Notes: generated from the letters alone by a model not told the origin. Shown: positions 9,926-18,206, counted from the stretch's first letter. The stretch is 64,000 nucleotides of DNA from Cupriavidus pauculus (GCF_008693385.1 NZ_CP044065.1:434001-498000), one strand, 5' to 3'. A program made the numbers and translations.

Positions 9926-10537
9926 ATGACCGCCATCAGCTCACTTCCTGTTAGCGGATTTCCCGTTAGCCGGTTTCCCGTCCCCGAACTGAAGGACCTG
10001 CCCGACGATATCCGCGCGCGGATCGTCGAGGTGCAGGAAAAGGCGGGCTTCGTCCCCAACGTCTTTCTGGCGCTCGCGCACCGTCCCGACGAGTTTCGCG
10101 CGTTCTTCGCCTACCACGACGCGCTGATGCTCAAGGAGACGGGCAGCCTGACCAAGGGTGACCGCGAGATGATCGTGGTGGCCACGTCGGGCGCCAATCA
10201 ATGTCTCTACTGCGTGGTCGCCCATGGCGCGCTGCTGCGCATCTACGAGAAAAAGCCGCTGATCGCGGATCAGGTGGCCACCAATTACCGCAAGTCCGAT
10301 ATTTCGCCGCGCCAGCGCGCGATGCTCGACTTCGCGATGAAGGTCTGCGAGGACTCGCGCGGCGTTTCGGAAGCCGACTATGATGCGCTGCGGGAACACG
10401 GCTTCAGCGACGAGGACGCGTGGGACATCGCGGCCATCACGGCGTTCTTCGGGCTCTCCAACCGCATGGCCAATACGATCGCCATGCGTCCGAACGACGA
10501 GTTCTACCTCATGGGCCGCGTGCCCAAGGCAAGGTAG
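9926..10537 (+). CDS. Peroxidase-related AhpD-like protein
   Basis: A 203-residue protein of the carboxymuconolactone decarboxylase/AhpD superfamily (uncharacterised peroxidase-related group). The redox centre is Cys93-Leu-Tyr-Cys96 with His100, preceded by GDREMIVVATSGANQ. Members are alkylhydroperoxidase-like reductases, but the substrate is unknown. The ATG has GAGGAGA 5 bases upstream. Residues 8-19 are a PVSGFPVSRFPV duplication encoded by a 15-base tandem repeat, probably a recent local expansion. It follows msbA by 64 bases and may be read from its transcript. Confidence 0.85.
   Translation: MTAISSLPVSGFPVSRFPVPELKDLPDDIRARIVEVQEKAGFVPNVFLALAHRPDEFRAFFAYHDALMLKETGSLTKGDREMIVVATSGANQCLYCVVAHGALLRIYEKKPLIADQVATNYRKSDISPRQRAMLDFAMKVCEDSRGVSEADYDALREHGFSDEDAWDIAAITAFFGLSNRMANTIAMRPNDEFYLMGRVPKAR
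9950..9979 (+). repeat. Two-copy 15-base tandem repeat in the AhpD-like gene
   Basis: GTTAGCGGATTTCCC and GTTAGCCGGTTTCCC lie back to back (2 mismatches). They encode the repeated PVSGF/PVSRF at the protein N-terminus. The repeat keeps frame because the unit is a multiple of three. Confidence 0.8.
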
Positions 10538-10550
10538 CCGGCGCGCCGTC

Positions 10551-11066
10551 CTATTTGATGTCCGCGCAGTTGCCGCTGCGCGGGTCGAACAGCACGGGCC
10601 ACGCCTGCTCGTAGATGCCGGCCGTGCAATGCTTTTCGCAGCGCGCATGCGCGAGCGTGACGCGCCGCGGATCCTGCCAGACCATCAGCTTGCAGCCGCT
10701 GCCATCGAGCGCGACGAGTTCGATATGCGGTGTCTGCTGCGTCTGTTTGAATTCGGACAGATTGAATTCGCACGAGCCGCGCTTCGACACCCATAGCTTC
10801 CAGCTCAGCGTCTTCACGTCGTTGTGCGAGATGCGCATCATGGCGTCCTCGCGAAAGCCGTCTTCTTCCGTCCGCTTGCAGTCTCCGGCCATGTCGATGA
10901 CGCGGGCGGGAATCGGGGTCGACCGGGTTTCGGGCGCGGGTGGGTAAGTCTTGGGCGCGCTCGGGCCCTGCATGGGCTTCGAGCGGTCGGCGAGCATCGG
11001 CGGCGTGCACGCGGCGCAGAGCAGCGTGGCCAGCAGCACGGCTGGCGCGGTAAGACGGGATGGCAT
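10551..11066 (-). CDS. Putative lipoprotein of unknown function
   Basis: A 171-residue protein with a lipoprotein signal peptide: MPSRLTAPAVLLATLLCAAC, where the lipobox ends at Cys20. After a Pro-rich linker (KTYPPAPETRSTPIPAR) comes a small domain with four further cysteines (AGDCKR, RGSCEFNL, GCKLMVW, ARCEKHC), which could form disulfides in the periplasm. I do not recognise the family. It is convergent with the AhpD-like gene and lies downstream of the phosphonate phnM on the same strand, but 134 bases separate them and nothing suggests a role in phosphonate use. Confidence 0.75.
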   Translation of the reverse strand: MPSRLTAPAVLLATLLCAACTPPMLADRSKPMQGPSAPKTYPPAPETRSTPIPARVIDMAGDCKRTEEDGFREDAMMRISHNDVKTLSWKLWVSKRGSCEFNLSEFKQTQQTPHIELVALDGSGCKLMVWQDPRRVTLAHARCEKHCTAGIYEQAWPVLFDPRSGNCADIK

Positions 11067-11200
11067 GACGACTCCTCGACGGCCCCTACATGATCAGTTA
11101 TAGGGGGCGCGCCGGGGAATGGGATGGGTGCCGGCGTCGGTGATTATCCTAGAGGCGGCGTCAGGGTAGCCGTCTATAGTCAGAGGATGCGCCGGCGACG

Positions 11201-12415
11201 TCAGGCGACAGCCGCCTGCGACTCCCGTTGCCGAACGCTTTCGCTTTCCATACGCTCGTTCGGATATCCCGCCGCGAACACCAGCCGTCCCGCCGACCAC
11301 GTATGCGTGACCAGCGGCTGCCCGGCCACCGTCCTGACCGCGATGACGTCCGCGCGCGCGCCGGCGCGCAGGCGGCCGCGGTCCGACAGCCCGCAGGCAT
11401 CGGCCGGATTGGCCGTGACCAGTGCCAGTGCCGCGTCGAGCGGCAGTTCGGCCTGACGCGCCGCCGCAAACGCGGCCGCGATCAGCGTCGAAGGCTGGTA
11501 GTCCGAACACAGGATGCTGGCCACGCCCGCGAGAATCGCATCGAGCGCCCGCATCGAACCGCTCTGGCTCCTGCCGCGCAGCACATTGGGCGCGCCCAGG
11601 ATCGTGGGCAGCGCCACATCCCTCGCGGCGCGCGCCGTGTCCACGTTGATCGGGAACTCGCTCATCCGCACGCCGAGCGCATGCATGGCGGCGATGCGTT
11701 GAGGCGAATCGTCGTCGTGGCTCGCGGTCGGAATGCCGTGCAGGCGCGCGCGGTCCAGCAGGCGGTTGACGCGCTCGGGCGCGCCCTCGAGTTCGGCCTG
11801 CTTCTTCGCGGCGGCGTCCGCCGCCTCCTCGCGCGTCATGCCGTGGTTGCCCATCATGTACGCCAGGTAGGCATCCAGCGTCTTGAACTGGCCCTGTCCC
11901 GGCGAGTGGTCCATGACGGACAGCAGATCGACCGCGCCTTCGTCCATCAGCGCCTCGAGCACGGGTACGGCGGCCGGATCGGTGACTTCGTAGCGGCAGT
12001 GGATGCGGTTATCGACGAGGCTGTGCGCGTTGAATGCGGCCACGGTGCGTACGAGCGTCGCGGCCGTGTCGTTGTTGCGCACGCCGAACTGGTTGCTCGC
12101 GAACGACACCGCGTGATACGGCGTGGTGATGCCGGCCGCCGCGTTGCGGCGATCGACCTGCGCCACGGCGAAGTCGAGCGGAAACAGCACGCCCGCGCGC
12201 GGTTCGGCTTCCTTCTCGATGGCGTCGCAGTGCACGTCGATCAGGCCGGGCATGACCGTATGGCCGCGCAGGTCGATCACGCTGGCGCGCGACGGCACCT
12301 GTGCGGCATCGGGTTCGATGGCGACGATATGGCCGTCGTCGATCAGCAGCGCGCTGTCGGCGAGCAGCCGGTCCGGCAGCACGAGCGTGGCGTGCGTGAG
12401 GTAGCTTGTGGACAT
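11201..12415 (-). CDS. phnM: Alpha-D-ribose 1-methylphosphonate 5-triphosphate diphosphatase (first copy)
   Basis: PhnM removes pyrophosphate from ribose 1-methylphosphonate 5-triphosphate, giving the PhnJ substrate. The 404-residue amidohydrolase has VMPGLIDVHCDAIEKEAEPR (metal site and PhnM signature), PTASHDDDSPQR, EFPINVDTARAARD, LGAPNVLRGRSQSG and CSDYQPSTL in order. The ATG at 12415 is chosen over the upstream 12460 because MSTSYLTHATLV is the family start. It is the last gene of the phnG-M run, 22 bases after phnL. A second, divergent PhnM lies at 18241. Confidence 0.93.
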   Translation of the reverse strand: MSTSYLTHATLVLPDRLLADSALLIDDGHIVAIEPDAAQVPSRASVIDLRGHTVMPGLIDVHCDAIEKEAEPRAGVLFPLDFAVAQVDRRNAAAGITTPYHAVSFASNQFGVRNNDTAATLVRTVAAFNAHSLVDNRIHCRYEVTDPAAVPVLEALMDEGAVDLLSVMDHSPGQGQFKTLDAYLAYMMGNHGMTREEAADAAAKKQAELEGAPERVNRLLDRARLHGIPTASHDDDSPQRIAAMHALGVRMSEFPINVDTARAARDVALPTILGAPNVLRGRSQSGSMRALDAILAGVASILCSDYQPSTLIAAAFAAARQAELPLDAALALVTANPADACGLSDRGRLRAGARADVIAVRTVAGQPLVTHTWSAGRLVFAAGYPNERMESESVRQRESQAAVA

Positions 12416-12437
12416 GTCGGAAGGTCCGAAGAAGGGG

Positions 12438-13172
12438 TCAGGCCGCCGCGCCGGTGGCATGCACGGCGGGCTGCAACGGCAGCAGGCGTGTGGCCACGGC
12501 GTCGCGCACGGCTTCGTCGTGGAAGATGCCGATCAGGCAGCGGCCCGCGTCGAGCGCTTCGCGGATAAGCGCCACCACGACCGCGCGGTTGTCGGCGTCC
12601 AGCGATGCGGTCGGCTCGTCGAGCAGCAAAATCGGGTGGTTGCCGATCAGGCCGCGCGCGATATTCACGCGCTGCTGCTCGCCGCCCGAGAACGTCGCGG
12701 GCGGCAGGTCCCACAGGCGGCGCGGCACGTTGAGCCGCGCGAGCAGTGCCGCGGCGCGTTCGCGCGCCTCGGGCAGGGCCGTGCCGCGCTGCTGCAGCGG
12801 CTCCGCCACCACGTCGAGCGTGCTGACGCGCGGAATCGCGCGCAGGAACTGGCTCACGTAGCCGATGACGTCGCGGCGCAGGCGCAGCACGTGCTGCTCG
12901 GGCGCATCGGTCAGCTCGATCCACGGGGCGCCTTCCTGCGCGGTGTCGCGCAGGCGGATGGAACCTTCCGTGGCCAGGTAGTTGCCATAGAGGCAGCGCA
13001 GCAGCGTGCTCTTGCCCGTGCCCGAGGGGCCGGACAGCACGAGGCATTCGCCGCGGGCCGCATCGAAGTCGATCGCCTGCAGCACGGGCAGGCGGATGCC
13101 GCCCTGGTTGTGCAGCGTGAACATCTTGCCGAGGCCACGGACCTCGAGCATGCGTTGGGAGTCGTCGTGCAT
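12438..13172 (-). CDS. phnL: C-P lyase complex ATP-binding protein PhnL
   Basis: An ABC-type ATPase of 244 residues associated with the carbon-phosphorus lyase rather than with transport. It shows Walker A GPSGTGKST, a Q-loop region GYVSQFLRAIPRVSTLDVVAEPL characteristic of PhnL, signature FSGGEQQRVNIARGL and Walker B LLLDEPTASLD. In the known complex PhnL works with PhnK on the PhnGHIJ core. There is an ATG at 13172 and an alternative at 13151 (MLEVRGLG). Only 5 bases separate it from phnK, so the two are translated together. Confidence 0.95.
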   Translation of the reverse strand: MHDDSQRMLEVRGLGKMFTLHNQGGIRLPVLQAIDFDAARGECLVLSGPSGTGKSTLLRCLYGNYLATEGSIRLRDTAQEGAPWIELTDAPEQHVLRLRRDVIGYVSQFLRAIPRVSTLDVVAEPLQQRGTALPEARERAAALLARLNVPRRLWDLPPATFSGGEQQRVNIARGLIGNHPILLLDEPTASLDADNRAVVVALIREALDAGRCLIGIFHDEAVRDAVATRLLPLQPAVHATGAAA

Positions 13173-13177
13173 TGCGA

Positions 13178-13954
13178 TCAGCCTTGCAGGATGGAGGACA
13201 CGAGCAGCTGCGTGTACGGGTGTTGCGGATCGTCGAGAATCTGGTCGGTCAGCCCCTGCTCGACCACGCGGCCACCCTGCATGACGATGGTCCGGTGCGC
13301 GAGCAGGCGCGCCACGGCGAGATCGTGCGTGACGAGGATGGCGGCGAGTCCGAGGTCGTTCACGAGCCGGCGCAGCAGGTCCAGCAGGCGCGCCTGCACC
13401 GAGACGTCGAGCGACGCGGTGGGTTCGTCCATGAACACGAGGCGCGGATGCGTGACGAGGTTGCGCGCGATCTGCAGGCGCTGCTGCATGCCGCCCGAGA
13501 ACGTCGCGGGAATGTCGTCGAGACGCGCGAGATCGATCTCCATCTTCTCCAGCCATGCACCGGCGATTTCGCGCAGGTCGCCATAGTGGCGCTCGCCCAC
13601 GGCCATCAGGCGCTCGGCGATATTCGCGCCCGCGCTGACCTGCATGCGCAGGCCATCGCGCGCATGCTGGCGAACGAAGCCCCAGTCCGTGCGCGCGAGC
13701 AATCGCATGCGCGCGCTCGACAGCGTGGCCAGATCGGTCAGCCCTTGTTCGCGTACGTCGTACCAGACGCTGCCGCGCTGCGGGGCGGCCTGCATCGACA
13801 GTGCCTGCAGCAGTGTGCTCTTGCCGGAGCCGGACTCGCCGACCACGCAGAGCACTTCGCCCGGATAGAGATCGAAATTGACGTCATGGCAGCCGTGAAT
13901 GCCGTCCCACGTGCGGCTCACGTCGCGGACCGAGAGGAGGGGCGTCGCGCTCAT
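13178..13954 (-). CDS. phnK: C-P lyase complex ATP-binding protein PhnK
   Basis: A 258-residue ABC ATPase that docks on PhnJ in the C-P lyase complex. Walker A is GESGSGKST, signature FSGGMQQRLQIARNL, Walker B LVFMDEPTASLD, with an oligopeptide-transporter-like C-terminus (DDPQHPYTQLLVSSI) as usual for PhnK. The insert WYDVREQGLTDLATLS after strand 3 is also a PhnK trait. ATG 13954 overlaps the phnJ stop by 4 bases (ATGA), indicating coupling. Confidence 0.96.
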   Translation of the reverse strand: MSATPLLSVRDVSRTWDGIHGCHDVNFDLYPGEVLCVVGESGSGKSTLLQALSMQAAPQRGSVWYDVREQGLTDLATLSSARMRLLARTDWGFVRQHARDGLRMQVSAGANIAERLMAVGERHYGDLREIAGAWLEKMEIDLARLDDIPATFSGGMQQRLQIARNLVTHPRLVFMDEPTASLDVSVQARLLDLLRRLVNDLGLAAILVTHDLAVARLLAHRTIVMQGGRVVEQGLTDQILDDPQHPYTQLLVSSILQG

Positions 13955-14856
13955 GCTGCGGCTCCTTCGATGGATTGGCGGCGGTCCGCACAGTACTCGG
14001 TGTCCGAGCACACGAACATGCGCGTGCCCGCGTCGTCGGTGATGATCTCGTCCAGATAGCTGTCGGTGGCGCCGCACTGCGCGCAGCAGCTCGACCACTT
14101 TTCGACCGTGAACGGGTGATCGACGAAGTCGAGGCTCTTGACCGACGTATAGGGCGGCACCGCGTAGACGCGCTTCTCGCGGCCCGCGCCGAACAGCATC
14201 AGCGCCGGGCTGTTGTGCAGCTTGGGGTTGTCGAACTTGGGAATCGGCGAGGGACGCATCATGTAGCGCTGGTTGACGATAACCGGATAGTCGTACGTCG
14301 TCGCGATATGGCCGTGGTGCGAGATGTCCTCGTAGAGCTTGACGTGCATCGCGCCGTACTCGGCCAGCGAATGCATCGTGCGCGTTTCCGCTTCGCTCGA
14401 CTCGAGCCAGCGCAGCGGCTCGGGAATCGGCACCTGGAACACCATGACCTGTCCCGCGCGCAGCGGCGTTTCGGGAATGCGGTGGCGCGTCTGCACGATC
14501 GTCGCGTCGTGCGTGCGTTCCGTGGTGGCGACGCCCGTCACGCGGCCGAAGAAGCGGCGGATGTTGATGGCGTTGGTGGTGTCGTCGGACCCCTGGTCGA
14601 TGACCTTCAGCACATCGCGCGTGCCGATGATCGCCGCGGTCACCTGGATGCCGCCGGTGCCCCAGCCATACGGCAGCGGCATCTCGCGGCTGCCGAACGG
14701 CACCTGATAGCCCGGGATGGCCACGGCCTTCAGCAGTGCGCGGCGCAGCATGCGCTTGGTCGATTCGTCGAGGTAGCCGAAGTTGTAGTGGTCGTCGCGC
14801 GCCACCTTGGTGGCGGCGGCTTCGCGGTCGCTGAACGGATTCACGGACTGGCTCAT
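13951..14856 (-). CDS. phnJ: Carbon-phosphorus lyase catalytic subunit (radical SAM)
   Basis: PhnJ is the radical-SAM enzyme that breaks the C-P bond of ribose 1-alkylphosphonate 5-phosphate, releasing the alkane and a ribose 1,2-cyclic phosphate. The 301-residue protein has the conserved RRALLKAVAIPGYQVPFGSR and LPYGWGTGGIQVTA segments. The unusual iron-sulfur motif is complete: Cys258-x2-Cys261-x21-Cys283, with the further Cys289 six residues later. Both ends overlap neighbours by 4 bases (phnI before, phnK after). Confidence 0.98.
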   Translation of the reverse strand: MSQSVNPFSDREAAATKVARDDHYNFGYLDESTKRMLRRALLKAVAIPGYQVPFGSREMPLPYGWGTGGIQVTAAIIGTRDVLKVIDQGSDDTTNAINIRRFFGRVTGVATTERTHDATIVQTRHRIPETPLRAGQVMVFQVPIPEPLRWLESSEAETRTMHSLAEYGAMHVKLYEDISHHGHIATTYDYPVIVNQRYMMRPSPIPKFDNPKLHNSPALMLFGAGREKRVYAVPPYTSVKSLDFVDHPFTVEKWSSCCAQCGATDSYLDEIITDDAGTRMFVCSDTEYCADRRQSIEGAAA

Positions 14857-16046
14857 GCGAGCGTCTCCTCTTGCGGCTGGGGAGCGATAGGGGTGTCGGT
14901 GTCGGCCGCGGGCGGTTGCCGCGAGGCCGGCGCCGACGCGTCGGCCTGTTCCGCGCGCAGGCGGCGCAGCAGTTCGAGGTTGGCCTGGAAGTCGACGTAG
15001 TGGGGCAGCTTCAGATGCTGGACGAAGCCCGAGGCCTCGACGTTGTCGCTGTGATAGAGCATGAACTCGATATCGTTGGCCGGTGCGTCGCCGGCTTCGC
15101 CGAGCTCCGCCGCGCGCATCGCGCGATCGGCCAGTGCCATCGACATGGCCTTGCGCTCGCCATAGCCGAACACGAGGCCATAGCCGCGGGTGAAGCGGGG
15201 CGCCTCGTTGGCGCTGCCCGCGAACTGGCTCACCATCTGGCATTCGGTCACTTCGATCTCGCCGATGGTCACGGCGAAGCCGAGCTCCTCGACGAACAGT
15301 TCGACCTCGGTGTTGCCATAGCGGATCTCTGCCGCGAACGGATGCGTATTGCCGTAGCCGCGCTGCGTCGAGTAGCCCATCGACAGCAGAAAGCCTTCGT
15401 CGCCGCGCGCGAGGTTCTGCAGGCGCGCGGCGCGGCCGGCGGGCAGCGTAAGCGGTTCGCGCGTGAGGTCGGGCGGTGCGGGATCGCCGGGCGGAATCGC
15501 ATCGATCTCCACCAGCGATTCGGCTTCGAGCAGCGTCGTGACGCGCGGCATGGAGGCGGCGGGTTTGCCGGTCGCGACAGTGGTGGGAGCAGCGGTGGCA
15601 GCAGCCGTGCTGACTTCGGTATGGGACTCGGCATTGCCTTCGACTTCCAGCGAGAAATCGAGCAGCCGCTGCGTGTAGTCGTAGGTCGGCCCGAGGACCT
15701 GTCCACCGGGCACATCCTTGAACGTCGACGAGATCCGGCGGTGCAGGCGCATCGCGCCCGTATCGAGCGGTTGCGTATAGCCGAAGCGCGCAAGCGTGGT
15801 GCGATAGGCGCGCAGCAGGAAGATTGCCTCGACCTGATCGCCGGCCGCCTGTTTCAAGGCCAGTGCGGCCAGGTGCGGATCGTAGAGCGAGCCTTCGGCC
15901 ATCACGCGCGAGACCGCGAGCGGCATCTGCTCGCGAATCTGCGCGAGCGTGAGTTCGGGAACCGCGACGTTGCCGCGCCGATAGGCGTCGAGCCGGCGGT
16001 ACGAGTTGAGGATGGCGCGTTCGCCACCCTTGACGGCTACGTACAT
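14853..16046 (-). CDS. phnI: C-P lyase core subunit / nucleosidase PhnI
   Basis: PhnI, with PhnG, H and L, forms ribose 1-phosphonate 5-triphosphate from ATP and the phosphonate. It starts MYVAVKGGERAILNSYRRLD and contains LLSMGYSTQRGYGNTHPFA and the C-terminal FMLYHSDNVEASGFVQHLKL, all strong family marks. At 397 residues it is longer than E. coli PhnI (354 from memory). The extra length is an Ala/Thr-rich insert at about 137-166 (STAAATAAPTTVATG) and a Pro-rich tail after about 370. It overlaps phnJ by 4 bases and follows phnH by 1 base. Confidence 0.96.
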   Translation of the reverse strand: MYVAVKGGERAILNSYRRLDAYRRGNVAVPELTLAQIREQMPLAVSRVMAEGSLYDPHLAALALKQAAGDQVEAIFLLRAYRTTLARFGYTQPLDTGAMRLHRRISSTFKDVPGGQVLGPTYDYTQRLLDFSLEVEGNAESHTEVSTAAATAAPTTVATGKPAASMPRVTTLLEAESLVEIDAIPPGDPAPPDLTREPLTLPAGRAARLQNLARGDEGFLLSMGYSTQRGYGNTHPFAAEIRYGNTEVELFVEELGFAVTIGEIEVTECQMVSQFAGSANEAPRFTRGYGLVFGYGERKAMSMALADRAMRAAELGEAGDAPANDIEFMLYHSDNVEASGFVQHLKLPHYVDFQANLELLRRLRAEQADASAPASRQPPAADTDTPIAPQPQEETLA

Positions 16047-16047
16047 G

Positions 16048-16716
16048 TCAGGCCTCCAGATGCGTGGTGCGCGGCAGCGCGCAGAAGCGGTCGCCAGCGG
16101 TCAGCAACAGATCCACGCCGAGCGGGAAGCCCGCGTTGTTGGCGCGCCATTGCACGGGGAAATCGGTGGGCAGGCCGCTCGCGTACAGCGCTTGCATGGT
16201 CTCGATGCCGGGGCCGCGCAGCACGAACGTGTCGTCGGGCGCGGCCGTGTTCGCGAGGGACGACACTTCCACGAGCAGCGTGGCCGAGCGATCGGGGTAA
16301 GCGGGGTCGCCCTGCGCGCATTGCGCGAGCGGCGGCACGGCGTGGCCCGCGGGCACGCACACGAAGGTCGCCTGCCCCAGGGTCTCCGCCAGCGGGCAGC
16401 CGCAGTGGAAACGCAGGAACGCGCGCGCGGCCGGGCCGATATCGGCGGGCAGCCAGACGGGCGTGTCGCTGTCCGCGAGCGTGAGCAGCAGGGCGGTCAT
16501 GGCCGGGGACAGGCCGTCCGGCAGTCCCGTGCTGGCGGCGGGCAGGGCCTGCAGCGTGCCGGGATGGGCAAACGCGTCGAGCGCCGCGCGGAAGACCTGC
16601 TGGGCGTCGTCGACGGGGTTGTCGAAGCCGGGCAGCAGCGACGGGCCCGTCGTGGCATCGACCCGAGCGGACAGGGAGGCCATCGTGGTGGTGTCGTGGG
16701 TATCGATAGGGGTCAT
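16048..16716 (-). CDS. phnH: C-P lyase core subunit PhnH
   Basis: PhnH, 222 residues, is a structural partner in the PhnG2H2I2J2 core. It shows PGFDNPVDDAQQVFRAALDAFAHPGT near the N-terminus and DPAYPDRSATLLVEV and VLRGPGIE further on. ATG 16716 follows the phnG stop by one base, which fixes the start; a later Met (MASLSARVD) is possible but would leave a gap. Confidence 0.94.
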   Translation of the reverse strand: MTPIDTHDTTTMASLSARVDATTGPSLLPGFDNPVDDAQQVFRAALDAFAHPGTLQALPAASTGLPDGLSPAMTALLLTLADSDTPVWLPADIGPAARAFLRFHCGCPLAETLGQATFVCVPAGHAVPPLAQCAQGDPAYPDRSATLLVEVSSLANTAAPDDTFVLRGPGIETMQALYASGLPTDFPVQWRANNAGFPLGVDLLLTAGDRFCALPRTTHLEA

Positions 16717-16717
16717 G

Positions 16718-17224
16718 TCAGTCCTCGCCGCGTGCCATCGTGAAGAACTCCACGCGCGTGCGCGCGGCCTCGGCGGCCTCGCGCGCGGCGCGCGCGGCAA
16801 GTGCCGCGTCGAGCGGCGCGATCACCGACGCGTGGATACGGTCATGCCACGCGGGGAGTTGCAGCAATGCATCGAGCACCGCCGCGCGCTCCGCATGGCG
16901 CGCGCCACGGCCGCCGCAGCCTTGCAGATAGGCCACGCCCGCGACACCATCGGTGTCGAGCACCACGGCGCAGCGCGTGACGGACATCTCGCCGAGGTTG
17001 AACTGCGCCCCGGTGCCGCCGGCGCGCGCGCGGACCATCGTCATCCCGCTCTCGGGCTTGCGCAGGAAGCGGTAGGCGGGCATCTGCGCGCCGTCGGCGA
17101 GCAGGCGGTCCCATGCGGTGTCCAGTGCGTCCGGGCCCGACAGCGCGAGCGTGCGCATCCATGCGGCACGGGCGGCATTCGCTGCATTCGCCACGTTGGT
17201 ATCGCCGGAATTTTGGGTCTTCAT
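16718..17224 (-). CDS. phnG: C-P lyase core subunit PhnG
   Basis: PhnG, 168 residues, first gene of the lyase operon. It contains the conserved core YRFLRKPESGMTMVRARAGGTGAQFNLGE in segments (about 51-79) and TRCAVVLDTDGVAGVAYLQGCGGRHAE-like sequence ending in RHAERAAVLDALLQ. The ATG has a GGGGTAAG run just before it, and a probable promoter and PhnF-type operator lie within 45 bases upstream. Divergent from phnF. Confidence 0.93.
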   Translation of the reverse strand: MKTQNSGDTNVANAANAARAAWMRTLALSGPDALDTAWDRLLADGAQMPAYRFLRKPESGMTMVRARAGGTGAQFNLGEMSVTRCAVVLDTDGVAGVAYLQGCGGRGARHAERAAVLDALLQLPAWHDRIHASVIAPLDAALAARAAREAAEAARTRVEFFTMARGED

Positions 17225-17236
17225 TCTTACCCCTAT

Positions 17237-17248
17237 ACGTCTATACGT
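17237..17248. promoter_or_regulatory. Candidate PhnF operator 1 (phnG-phnF intergenic)
   Basis: ACGTCTATACGT, near-palindromic with core GTCTATAC. HutC/PhnF-type GntR proteins bind sites of the form GTxTAxAC, and a TGGTATAGACCA site is known for mycobacterial PhnF. It overlaps the predicted phnG -10. A second copy of CTATACGT directly precedes it, and a TGGTCTAG half-site lies further upstream at 17279-17286 (minus strand). Confidence 0.55.
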
Positions 17249-17268
17249 TTAGATGTACACTATCACAA
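17240..17268 (-). promoter_or_regulatory. Probable sigma-70 promoter of phnG-M
   Basis: On the minus strand: -35 TTGTGA (17268-17263), a 17-base spacer, -10 TATAGA (17245-17240). Each box matches 4 of 6 consensus bases. The -10 lies inside the palindrome at 17237-17248, so a bound repressor would block it. The predicted start leaves a leader of only about 9 bases before the phnG ATG, which is short and lowers confidence. Confidence 0.45.
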
Positions 17269-17278
17269 CTGGGCGCTA

Positions 17279-17286
17279 CTAGACCA
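17279..17286 (-). promoter_or_regulatory. PhnF operator half-site
   Basis: TGGTCTAG on the minus strand equals the left half plus centre of TGGTCTAGACCA, but the right half is not conserved here. It may be an auxiliary site for the same regulator between phnG and phnF. Confidence 0.3.
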
Positions 17287-17415
17287 CACAGGGATGACGC
17301 TTTGATGACGCGCCCGACGATCCTTTCCACCCCGCACACCGGCTCGCGGCCGTCGCCGCACTGAGGCACAATCGCATGGTTTTGATGAATGCTTGATGAC
17401 ACGAGGCGGGACGAG

Positions 17416-18150
17416 ATGTCTGAACGGGAAGTCGAACGCGGCTCGGGTGTGGCCGTGTGGCGCCAGATAGGCGAAGCGCTGGCGGATGACATTCGCAACA
17501 AGCTTTACGGGCCGGGCGAGCAGCTGCCGCCCGAACCCGAGCTGGCCACGCGCTTCTCGGTCAATCGCCACACGATTCGCCGCGCCATGGGCGAGCTGGA
17601 GCTGAGCGGGCTGGTCCGCATCGAGCAGGGGCGCGGCACGTTCGTGCAGGAGCATGCGATCGACTATGCGATCGGCCGCCGCACGCGCTTCTCGCGCAAC
17701 CTTGCCGCGCAGGGCATGCGCGGGCATCTCGAAATCGTCGAGTCGCAGCTGCTGCGCGCGCCGGAAGTGGCCAGGCATCTGGGGCTTCCGCGTACCGCGC
17801 AGATCCTGCATGTGCAGATGATCGGCAAGGCCGAGGACCGGACGATCGATGTGGCCGAACACTACTTCGATCCCGCGCGGTTTCCCGGGCTTGCGGAGCG
17901 GTTGCACGAGACGAACTCGATCTCGCGCGCGCTCGCGCATTACGGCATTGCCGACTACACCCGCAAATGGTCGCGCATCACGGCGGCCATGCCTTCCGCG
18001 CCGGTCGCGCGCCTGCTGAGCCAGCCGAAGACGCGGCCGGTACTGCAGGTGGAGGCACTCAACGTCGATCTCGACGGCCAGCCGCTGCAGTACAGCATGA
18101 CCCGCTTTGCGGGGGACTGGGTGCAGCTGACCGTCAGCGACACCGAGTAG
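17416..18150 (+). CDS. phnF: Phosphonate operon GntR/HutC-family regulator
   Basis: A 244-residue transcription factor. The N-terminal winged helix (about 10-80) contains LYGPGEQLPPEPELATRFSVNRHTIRRAMGELELSGLVR. The C-terminal UTRA effector domain (about 90-240) matches PhnF. It probably represses the lyase genes until a phosphonate-derived ligand binds; this is inferred from the family. The ATG at 17416 has GGCGGGA upstream; another in-frame ATG at 17389 lacks such a site. Divergent from phnG and upstream of the second phnM on the same strand. Confidence 0.9.
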   Translation: MSEREVERGSGVAVWRQIGEALADDIRNKLYGPGEQLPPEPELATRFSVNRHTIRRAMGELELSGLVRIEQGRGTFVQEHAIDYAIGRRTRFSRNLAAQGMRGHLEIVESQLLRAPEVARHLGLPRTAQILHVQMIGKAEDRTIDVAEHYFDPARFPGLAERLHETNSISRALAHYGIADYTRKWSRITAAMPSAPVARLLSQPKTRPVLQVEALNVDLDGQPLQYSMTRFAGDWVQLTVSDTE

Positions 18151-18193
18151 AAACGCCTTGCGGGCGCGCGGCATGTGCTGCGTGCCCGGCATA

Positions 18194-18206
18194 TTGGTCT
18201 AGACAT
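18194..18206. promoter_or_regulatory. Candidate PhnF operator 2 (before second phnM)
   Basis: TTGGTCTAGACAT contains the perfect 8-base palindrome GTCTAGAC. It shares the GTCTAxAC core with the site before phnG and lies 35-47 bases upstream of the second phnM, in the 90-base gap after phnF. A repressor here would give phnM2-DUF1045-phnN the same control as phnG-M. Confidence 0.6.

Noticed and set aside
8098..10059. Minus-strand open frame of 653 codons opposite msbA
   Set aside because: Antisense shadow of a well-supported ABC exporter; composition rich in His, Gln and Arg.
17282..17302. Possible second Pho box before phnG
   Set aside because: GCGTCAT-CCCT-GTGTGGT on the minus strand has the right spacing but only 5/7 and 4/7 matches, too weak to report as a feature.
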